Below are positions 55,780 to 64,000 of a stretch of DNA of 64,000 nucleotides, one piece after another (the first letter of the stretch is position 1; each line of letters starts with the position of its first letter). The position numbers were made by a program, and so were the translations under genes. The stretch lies in the NCBI GenBank assembly GCA_036898135.1, contig CM072511.1:44103141-44167140 (forward strand). The letters are read 5' to 3'. This DNA is from Oncomelania hupensis (lineage: Eukaryota > Mollusca > Gastropoda > Littorinimorpha > Pomatiopsidae). A model generated the notes under the pieces. The model was not told the DNA's origin, ran no database searches, and worked only from the letters and a program-made list of their open reading frames with translations.

Positions 55780-56090
55780 ATTTAGCTTGTGCCCCACTTT
55801 TTTCAGCTCTCCACATTTTTTAAAGCACATGGGTGTGCTCTTGTATTTCATGGAACTATTTTAAGTACTTGGGAGTGCTCTATCCGGGACGGTCTGTTTT
55901 CTGGACAAATTTGAAGTAAAATGGTTAGGGTAAGGGTTAAGGTAAGAAGACGAAATAGGTCAACTTTTTGACCGAGAGTGCCATATTTTGTTCTAATTCT
56001 TACATTTTTAGATGATTATTGCGCTCTTTCCGAAAAAAACTTTCCGATCTCCACATTTCGTCCAAAACACCAATTTGCCATGAATACAGA
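55780..56090. other. Sequence with degenerate telomere-type repeats
   Basis: GGTTAGGGTAAGGGTTAAGGT at 55923-55943 sits after TTTTCTGGACAAATTTG, recalling the TCTGGACAAATC end of the telomere-bearing MITE, but no matching far end was found. The block is followed by a GT microsatellite (56092-56150). Confidence 0.35.
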
Positions 56091-56150
56091 CTTGTGTGTG
56101 TGTGTGTGTGTGTGTGTAGGTGTGTGTGTGTGTGTGTATACGTGCGTGTG

Positions 56151-57007
56151 TGTATGTTTGAGTACGTTTATGGGAATGAAGTAATGTCATAAAATCATTG
56201 CAAAAAAAAAAAAAGGAATAGACATTAAATAAAAGAAATGAAATGAAATAAACTGAACTGAACTAGAAAACGAGAGCGCTCATGTAACCGAGCTTTTATT
56301 AATGCAGTGTACCATTGTAGCATGTTCGGTGGGGCCGAGAAGAGCCTGGGCCTGTGGAGGTCAGTTCATTGTAACTCTAGCTCTCGGTCGCATTTCATTT
56401 CCTGCGCTGGTTGGGCCGTGCACAATCCATTATTCAGCGAGCAATTAAAGCGCCTTAGTAGGCTCCAGGCAAGAAGTGAACAGGGCTCCAGAACAGCATG
56501 TACAGTACAGCAAAAGCACACAGATTATTATATAAAGTGGATAAAAGGGTGGAGGAAAAACCAAGAGGAAAGAGAGATTGAAAGAGAGAGAAAGAGAGAG
56601 AGAGAAAGAGAGAGAGAAAATTGACAAGTGATAATTTGATTCTTGAATGCCTGTAGCAACTAAGCCTTTAGACAGGGTTTAACACAATTTATCAAACATT
56701 TCGAGAACATTTCAGCATTCATAATGATTAACTAATGTTAATTTTAAAGGTGTAAATTTGAAAGTACACTCTATGCATGCAGCCGATGTATAAATATGAT
56801 CCTAAAAATATATTAAAAGCGTGATTACATTATTTTCAATATGGATAAGCAAAACAAACATTCAATGTATTCTTCTACAACACGCATAAATGCATTTGTT
56901 CAAACTGGACAAAGTGACCAATCGCTCATTTCTTCCGTTACATCATACAATACTAAATTCGGACAGGCAGGTACACTTTCTCTCTCTCTGTCTATATATA
57001 ACCTATG
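56151..57007. other. Unassigned sequence
   Basis: A GA-rich repeat at 56570-56618; no supported gene. Confidence 0.5.
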
Positions 57008-57303
57008 CTATCCTATCCCGTAACTCGAAGGTCGTTGGGGCACCATAGATGATCGTTTAACCAGCGTACTCCATCTTCTCTGTCCTCAGCAACCCTCATG
57101 GCTTCGCTCATTGTCAAGCCAGTCCATTCTCGAATGTTGTCGTCCTACCTCTTTTCTGTCTCCCTCTTCTTCTGCCTCATTGCACCGGGCCTTGCAGGAT
57201 GGTCTTTGCTAGGCCTGATGCTCTAGACGTGGCCATACCATCGGAGTTTCCGTTTCTTTACCACTGTTAGCATGTCATCGTGTTGTCCAATGGCTTGAGT
57301 GAT
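57008..57303 (-). mobile_element. RTE-family LINE, ~296-bp copy
   Basis: The minus strand covers the C-terminal region from CACTCAAGCCATTGGACAAC to the tail at 57008, with several indels. Diverged-subfamily tail (CAACGACCTTCGAGTTACGGGATAGG). AT-rich flanks (TATATATAACCTATG / TATATATGCAATG) may hide an imperfect TSD. Confidence 0.85.
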
Positions 57304-57642
57304 ATATATGCAATGTCTGCGTATAGATTCAAATGCAGGGCAACCAAACAAAAGTTATATTAATTTTCTCATTCGTGACCACAAAGAGGACATCCAGTAT
57401 TGACAGACTGATCCGTCGTCATGAACCACAACTTACAGCATCTGAGGGCTGTTGCTCTGATTAGAAATCTCACTAGCATCTCGGTGTCATTTGTTTGTAA
57501 TTAAAGGGGGGGGGGGGGTAAAAAGGAGGGAGAAAGAGAGAGAGAGACTGTAAAAGCGTTTTTTAGGGTAATAGATTTTGGATTAATTAAAAAGTATAAT
57601 CTTCAAGGATGTCCCTTAACAAATAACATAAAGCAGAATCTT
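57304..57642. other. Unassigned spacer
   Basis: A G run at 57507-57518 and a short GA repeat at 57530-57546. Nothing else seen. Confidence 0.5.
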
Positions 57643-57643
57643 T

Positions 57644-57710
<67 letters not shown>
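57643..57710. repeat. (GA)n microsatellite
   Basis: About 34 GA units directly upstream of the 100-bp duplicate, as at 6812-6904. Confidence 0.96.
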
Positions 57711-57712
<2 letters not shown>

Positions 57713-57810
57713 AAAACTAGGATGTTGAAACTAGGATGTTGATGTATTTATTGGAGGCGGTGCAAGTGATGGTAGGGAGAAGTGTGCAAAAATGGATACA
57801 TGCAACAAAC
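57711..57810 (+). repeat. 100-bp dispersed duplicate, copy 2
   Basis: No visible difference from 6905-7004. Similarity ends at ACAAAC; the following bases (GAAACAAGTTTTGG) differ from copy 1, which enters another GA run. Confidence 0.85.
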
Positions 57811-59715
57811 GAAACAAGTTTTGGGAAAAAGACCCAAACTATTTAGCAACCTGGGACAATGAATTAATTTGGGAAATTAATTTTGGTTTCAACCATCAAC
57901 ATTTCATTCACCAGACAAGAAAACAAGACACGGTAGATATAATGGGCACACAAAAGAATCGCTTAAATAAGTGTTTATACCCTTTTGACCAGTTATAACA
58001 ATTGGGTGTCTCTATCGTACGGGAACAGTGCTTCAAAAATATATGACTAATTATTCCAAAAAGATTACAAACGAATAAAGCACAAGAATCAATAAAGTAC
58101 AATAGAATTGCAGGGCAAACAATAATATTATAACGAAATAAACAAATGGACTAAACACATTACAAGAAATCAACACATGCATCCGAGAGTAAATTTTACA
58201 GACTATAATAGGAGCTGTTGGTTTGAAAATCCCTGAGGTAATATAAGATAACACAAGATAATATAAGAACATTAAACATTTTCGGGAAACGGAACAGACA
58301 AACAAAGAAACAAGAAAACAAAGGCTGCATGTAGGTTTGGAGAGGGGAAGACGGGGTGGGTGGAGGAAGAGTAACATGTTCGCACGTGGACAGACAAATA
58401 ACTATCAGCTGTCAATAAATCCAATTAAGGCGCGAAAGGGGTGGAGTATAGGTAACAAGGAGATGGGGAGAAAGAGGGGGATTGGTTTAGCGGATCTCAA
58501 GGTGACCACTCGGAGATGGTTTGGCTTAAACGGGCTATTATTAAACGAAGCGGTTACAAGCGGGTACTAAACTACATTGACTTTGATGGCAGTGCTGGTG
58601 ACGATCACTTAAAATGATGTTTCAAATGACTCAAACATTAAATTAAGGAATAGATTTGTATTTCAAGTAATATTGGAATTGATAAACAAATATAGTAGAA
58701 AAATAATATTTTCTAAATTAAAATTTGTACTGGAATCTTTTTTGCACCTTGCAAGCACGGGGTGTTAAAATTGGCGCCTCGACCGGCTTGAGTTAGATCC
58801 TGTATCGGCCAACGCCTTGAGTCGCCTTTACGGCGAAATATGTGCTCTATAAAAATCCTCAATAATAATAAAAATATTTAAAAAGAAGAATAAAAATTGC
58901 CACGTAAAAGTGCCGTTCTACTAAAGAATTGTATTCAAACTGACCTATTTTCAAAATAAAATACAAAATCGTATTGTCTTTTTTCATTGCTCCTCTTTTG
59001 GCTACTACATGTATGTCTCAAACTTAATTACCATCTATACTAAAATGTGATGGAACCCACCGAAATGTAATTCCAATACCCCTATCCCTTATACAATGAA
59101 GTAAATACCTTAGGTCAAATATTAAGTCGGTTCTCTTTTTATATGTCCATTTTTTTAAAGCATACAGCACCATTTTGGAATCACGTCAAACAAATTAAAA
59201 TATTAAATATTTCATGAAGAATGTTAAGTAGATAATACCATAAGTATTGCGTACAATTCACATGTAAATATTGAATATCCATGACCAAGATGGTAAGATT
59301 TTTTAATATTCAAATGTGGTATAATAAAATCTTATCTACATTTTTATGATTCTAGAACACCTCCATCAATGTATACTTTAAAGTAAAATTTCAAAAGTTT
59401 TCCAATGTATATTGTGCAAGAGCAATTTCTAGATTGATATACAAACTGAATTGAATTCATGGAGTACACAGTATTTGATAAATATTAATTGTATGTAAAA
59501 GGACCATCTCTTTAAATCATTTATTGTTTAATGTACTATTTTAACACCTGTGTACAAACAACAAGGAATTATATTATTTGTACAATATGACCTTTAAAAC
59601 AGTGTATATAGTAAAGAAATAAGTGGCATTGCCGGTGTCATTGTGAAAACACTTATATATATGATATTATAATTTTGAAGAACGTTAGTATGTTACTGTC
59701 AATTTCTTTTGTGGA
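57811..59715. other. AT-rich unassigned sequence
   Basis: A 68-codon frame (57792-57998) overlapping the duplicate shows no known domain. A retroposon 3' end lies at 58775-58870. The remainder has low GC and no recognised gene. Confidence 0.5.
58775..58870 (+). mobile_element. Retroposon 3' end with AATAAT tail
   Basis: GGCGCCTCGACCGGCTTGAG...GCCTTGAGTCGCCTTTACGG, then CGAAATATGTGCTCTATAAAAATCC and AATAATAATA. This matches the style of truncated LINE-related 3' ends common in molluscs. No TSD found. Confidence 0.5.

Positions 59716-59784
<69 letters not shown>
59716..59784. repeat. (ATT)n microsatellite
   Basis: About 23 ATT units in AT-rich surroundings. Confidence 0.96.
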
Positions 59785-60772
59785 TGTTACTGCTATTTTT
59801 ATTTATTATTTGAGTTCCTTTGTTTTATTTATTTTATTCATTCATTTATTTAAATTTTTTTAAATTTTAGTTATTTTCTTTTTAAAATTTTTTTTTGTAT
59901 TTTGTAATTTAATGTTATTTTATTATCTAATTGTATTTGTATTTATTTACTTGTTAAATCTGTTTTATTTATTTAATTTCAGTTTCATTGTTCTTTGTTG
60001 TTTAAAATCACATTTTGTGAATAGACGTGAAATTAAAATATTGAATTAAAATATTGAAGTGAGAAGAAGTAGAAATGTCCATGCTATGTTATGTTATGTT
60101 ATGTTATGTTATGTTATGTTATGTTATGTTATGTTTTTTATGTTATGTTATGTGGTTGCATGATTACAGATATAAGTCTTATGTCTTTGATATGTATGAG
60201 CAATTTTCTTTTTAAACTTTTTTTGGGGGTGAGGGGAAAGGAAGGGGCTGGGGAGATTGAGCGCCAAATTGTCATCATTAATATGTTTATTAGTATAAAC
60301 TATTTTAATAGCTTCGCCTTTTTCCCCCTTTCTTGTGTTAGTTGTTTACGGAATATGCACAGTGCTTTCCCTTTGTAAAGTGGTTATTTATTTATTTTAT
60401 TAATTTATTTGTTAATTATTTGTTTATTAATTAATTTATTTATTATCATCCTTCCCAGTTTATTACATGTTTTATTAATTGGTTGATAACTGGTAGTGAC
60501 TTGTATGAATGCAATACATTTATTAACTGCTATTTATACTCTTATAGAGTGACTTGTATATATTTGTAACTTGTGAATGTGAATTGATGAGATGTAATTC
60601 TGATATGGAACCGTGATAGTAGCAATATGAATGCGTTGTATTTATGAACTGTGATATTTTATTAACTGATAATTGCCTGCTTGAATGTATGTATAACTGG
60701 ATATTTTTTTTGTTAGATAACTAAGGGTTGATTGTAATGCTTTATCATTTAACACATGTGGCTTTAAAATGG
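59785..60772. other. AT-rich unassigned sequence with a pentanucleotide repeat
   Basis: (ATGTT)n at 60084-60152 with a T-run interruption; otherwise stop-rich sequence with many TTTATTT motifs. No gene supported. Confidence 0.6.
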
Positions 60773-61123
60773 GCATTTCCTATACCCAGCACATCACCAA
60801 CTACGAAGTCCGACAGACCATCACACAAGCCATTGGACAACATGATGACATGCTCACAGTGGTAAGGAAACTGAAACTCCGATGGTATGGCTACATCACC
60901 AGAGAATCAGGCCTTGCAAAAATCTATCTTGCAAAGTACGGTGCAAGGAGGCAGAAGAAGAGGGAGACAGAAAAAGAGGTAGGAGGACAACATTCGATAA
61001 TGGACTGGCTTGACGCTGAACAAAGCCATGAGGGTTGCTGAGGACAGAGAAGATGGAGTACGCTGGTTAAACGATCATCTGTGGTGCCCCAACGACCTTT
61101 GAGTTACGGGATAGGATAAGATA
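60773..61123 (+). mobile_element. RTE-family LINE, 351-bp copy
   Basis: Begins GCATTTCCTATACCCAGCAC and runs through the C-terminal region to the tail, with frameshifts near 60920-60990. A perfect 13-bp TSD GGCTTTAAAATGG flanks it (60760-60772 and 61124-61136). Diverged-subfamily tail. Confidence 0.92.
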
Positions 61124-61322
61124 GGCTTTAAAATGGACTTTCTTTTCATGTCAAATGATCTACGCTTGTGCAGATTCCTTGTTTGAGATAATAAAGATTT
61201 GTTGTATTGTGTTATAGTGTATTGGTCACAGCGGTAGGGATGTTCACTTAAAATGATTTAAAATGACATACTATCAATACAAAAGAGGAACACGTTTTTG
61301 TATTATATCTCATGTTGTTGCA

Positions 61323-62024
61323 TTACCCCTTGGGGTCATGAGCAATCTTGCCACAGTAGATTGTTCAAACCTATAAAGGGAAAAGTGAAAGCCCCAGTTG
61401 AAAACCTGTCTTTCCTTTGTAGGCAAGACAGATTCACTGCGGCAACAGTACCCCCGTTGGAGTGCCGGGGATTTTCAGTATAAATAGTATCCCCACTTTA
61501 TGGAAATTTAGTGCTTTAAATTCCCACTGTCGCTGTCTTCCTCATTTACTCTTTCCCATTCCTGCTCTGTCCTATCACTCTGCTATACTATCTTCTTCTT
61601 CGCTAGATCAATGACCTACCTTTTTTCTTTAAAACTCTTCCTGGACAAGACTCCTTGTTTGTGTATGAGGTCTGTTGGATCAGCTTGGGAGTGTTGGACG
61701 CTTTCTGCCGGGTGGTCACTAGGGCTTCATATGATTGTATTATTTAGCACTATAGGCATTTTATATGTATGTGTTTTGTTGATGATTTATAATGATGTTT
61801 GTATTCTATTTTGTTTTTGTAACCGGGGGTTCGAGTAGTTGGGGTAAAGCCTCAGCCGTCCCCTGCGTGGGATGTCTTTATTGTAAAGTGACTGGCCAGT
61901 GGAGGGCATTCAATTTTCCCACTAGGGTTGTTTCGGCAGATCTTTTATGCGGATTGGGGGTTGTCCGGTCCTGATTTGGCTCGGAAGATTTCCGCTGGAC
62001 CTAAAGCAACAATCAATCAATCAA
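61323..62024 (+). mobile_element. 700-bp retroposon family, long-start copy B
   Basis: 702 bp from TTACCCCTTGGGGTCATGAGC to (AATC)n. A perfect 13-bp TSD TCATGTTGTTGCA flanks it (61310-61322 and 62025-62037). It aligns with the copy at 20248 over the 5' module and body, including GCCCCAGTTGAAAACCTGTC. The body again contains a GTATAAATAGTATCCCCAC block and a 3' hairpin, here slightly damaged (TTTCCGCTGGAC). Confidence 0.88.
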
Positions 62025-62115
62025 TCATGTTGTTGCACCATGTTGTTTAAATATTTATTCTTGAGAGTGTATACGTGCAAGCGTTAAGTTTGGTTTGCGC
62101 ATTAGAAAACTAGTA

Positions 62116-62116
62116 T

Positions 62117-62187
<71 letters not shown>
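62116..62187. repeat. (AGT)n microsatellite
   Basis: About 24 AGT/TAG units. Confidence 0.96.
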
Positions 62188-62780
62188 TCATCAAATACCT
62201 TCTGAGAAAGTAAATGCGAATGGAAAAAATGTTAAAGGTTCTAAATTCTATGAAATTGTTTAGTTGGTGAGACCTTTCCTTCTCGAATACAGAGTTGTAA
62301 AGCTGATGGTGGCAGTAAGTTGTTTCGTATATTAGTAGTGAGTACGTTGAAATGGAGCATCAAATGGCAATTGAAAAAAGACATACGTGTTTATTCTGAA
62401 TACCGCCAGAGAAAGGGAAGTAATGGAAAAGTCAACGGAAATAATGGGAAAATAAAAAGTTCTAATTGACTATTGTATTAAGAGGCCTTTCCCTCGCGAG
62501 TTAAAAGGCCAGGCAAATGGGTCGTCGCGTATTTTTGTGTGTCGCCTTCGAGGAGTAGGAAAATCATTGTGAAGGAATACGGTGTGGTAACAATAGAGTA
62601 TTGATCTAGCGAGCTATTGGCTTCGTCGTCGTTTGTTTCTCAGCCTGCAGGCATCCGAAGCACTCGCTACACCTTCAGCATCAGCAGCAGCACCAAAAAC
62701 AACAACGTGCCAGCGTGCCTATGCCTCCAGGCTATGTGCCACTGGCGTCCGCGATGATGTAGCTGCTGCCGTTGCTGCTG
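62188..62780. other. Unassigned spacer
   Basis: Interrupted CAG/GCA triplets near 62677-62705; no supported gene. Confidence 0.5.
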
Positions 62781-62795
62781 CTGATGGTGATGATG

Positions 62796-62852
<57 letters not shown>

Positions 62853-63015
62853 CGAAGGAGAATGAAGGATGATGGCGGTTTTATAATATAGGAGATGGAG
62901 GAGGGTAAAGATGGAAATGAGAAAGATAACGATATTGATGATCGATGAGAAAGAAGGTTACCGATGACTACGACGAGGCGGAAAAAGCGGATATTGATGA
63001 TGATGATGATAATGG

Positions 63016-63111
<96 letters not shown>

Positions 63112-63120
63112 CGACGACGA
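62781..63120. repeat. Two (GAT)n arrays
   Basis: GAT runs at about 62783-62852 and 62996-63110, ending in GACGACGACG. Poly-Asp, poly-His and poly-Ile frames over them are artefacts. Confidence 0.95.
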
Positions 63121-64000
63121 GTTTTACGTTCATGCGCTATTAGAAGGTCCTTGGCTGTTAAAAAGAAGAATAAGAAATGTTCAAAATTATGTACCACTAA
63201 AGTAGCTGAGTAGTTCTTCGCTGCCGTGGATTTATTTTAAACCAAATGTGTCTTGTATATATAATAATTATAATAGTTGAATAAAGATCATAGCTTTATA
63301 ACTAATCGAAGAACTGTCTTCGTCTTCTTTTCTCTCCTTCCCCTTTTGTTTCTGTGATGCTTTTATTCGCGTATTTCTTTCTTTCTTTTTTTTTTCTCTT
63401 CACTTCCAGCTGGTCGCGAGGGTAATTTGGCTGTCAACTTGTCAGTCGCTGAATCTCGCTAGCACAGTGATGTCGCCACGTCAGCAGCCGAACAGGAGTT
63501 CTTGAAGTTCTCGCTCTGTGTGTCTGGGAGGAAGATTCTATGGTCTTGCCCATAGTAGTAGTAGGGAATCGTTAATGCCCTAGAAGTATCGCAGTATTGT
63601 CAACAGTGCAGCGTAGAATAAGAGGTTCTGTAAGTTATCTCTGTTTGTCTGTCGCGGTCTGTCTGTCTATCTCTCTCTCTCCCTCGGAACAGTTTTTTTT
63701 TAAAGTTACTTTAGGTACGTCCTATTTCTTACTTTGTCTGACTTACTGAAAGAAGTGTCAAAGCACCTTTAAGCCAAGACGTCGAGTTTTCGGCACCAGA
63801 GAGCATCCCGAAACGTGATAAACATTGGGATTTTAAAACCTTGAGTGAAGGGCTAAAGAGTTAGAATTCTTGTTAAACACGAATAGGGTCTGAAGTTTTC
63901 CAAAGCTTAATAGTATAGTTTAACTCAGTTCATCTTGACGTCTTGTATACAATTATGTTAAGGTAGTGATAGTTGTCTTTTGAGCAGAGGTGTGAACCTC
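63121..64000. other. Unassigned sequence to the window end
   Basis: Pyrimidine-rich near 63310-63410, an AATAAA at about 63281, CTGTCTGTC repeats near 63645-63675. No gene supported. Confidence 0.5.

Noticed and set aside
62958..63197. Long homopolymer frames (poly-Asp, poly-His, poly-Ile, poly-Leu, poly-Met, Arg-Glu repeats) throughout the window
   Set aside because: All are translations of trinucleotide or dinucleotide microsatellites, and opposite strands give equally long frames.

Overview
This is eukaryotic, almost certainly metazoan DNA, and it reads as repeat-packed intergenic or intronic sequence. The RTE and CR1-type LINEs, several tRNA- and 5S-derived SINEs, internal TTAGGG arrays and long GAT/ATT/CT/GA microsatellites together suggest a lophotrochozoan, most likely a mollusc. 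That assignment is an inference from repeat style; no species can be named. I could not support a single intact host protein-coding gene. Most long open frames are translated microsatellites or retrotransposon pieces.

The dominant resident is one RTE-clade LINE family with twelve copies. One is full length (37985-41332, 11-bp target-site duplication, TSD) and carries endonuclease and reverse transcriptase frames broken by two small deletions that cancel in phase. Eleven are 5'-truncated (5039, 13732, 14753, 16076, 27884, 31125, 43628, 47544, 49345, 57008, 60773), most with recognisable TSDs. All end in a GGATA tandem tail that contains the stop codon in the full-length copy. A second LINE, CR1-like, has copies at 10380-11922 (+) and 20998-23567 (-). 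A CR1-type remnant opens the window, and an RNase-H-clade-like LINE 3' fragment with a 16-bp TSD lies at 24580-25023.

Non-autonomous elements are equally prominent. (1) A ~700-bp retroposon family with no recognised head has six copies (12701, 19369, 20248, 51631, 53852, 61323); it has two 5' start classes and 12-13-bp TSDs. (2) A tRNA-headed SINE (2207, 15909) has its second copy split by an RTE insertion. (3) A tRNA Ser/Leu-like SINE lies at 2832 and 32736. (4) A chimeric tRNA/5S SINE lies at 44761. (5) A non-autonomous Helitron (21164-22334) with TC...CTAG ends is inserted exactly at an A/T inside the second CR1 copy. (6) A small inverted-repeat element encloses telomere-type TTAGGG arrays (5647, 5971, 48683). 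(7) A Chapaev-like MITE pair (35596, 46961) has 4-bp TSDs, and its second copy is split by a 107-bp insertion. (8) An array of fold-back units built on AGTACT/TCTGGGATATCCCAGA lies at 27221-28745.

Layout: 1-12.7 kb, LINE remnant, SINEs, telomeric MITEs, microsatellites and the first CR1; 12.7-25 kb, densest nested repeats (RTE, SINE, 700-bp family, CR1 plus Helitron); 25-37.9 kb, GAT minisatellite, fold-back array, unassigned DNA and a possible minus-strand promoter at 37.5-37.74 kb; 38-41.3 kb, full-length RTE; 41.3-52.3 kb, RTE copies, 5S SINE, MITEs; 52.3-64 kb, unassigned AT-rich DNA, a broken BED-type zinc-finger remnant (54737-55064), RTE fragments and the last 700-bp element. Apart from the RTE and CR1 enzymes, which plausibly mobilised the SINE-like elements, nothing here forms a pathway.
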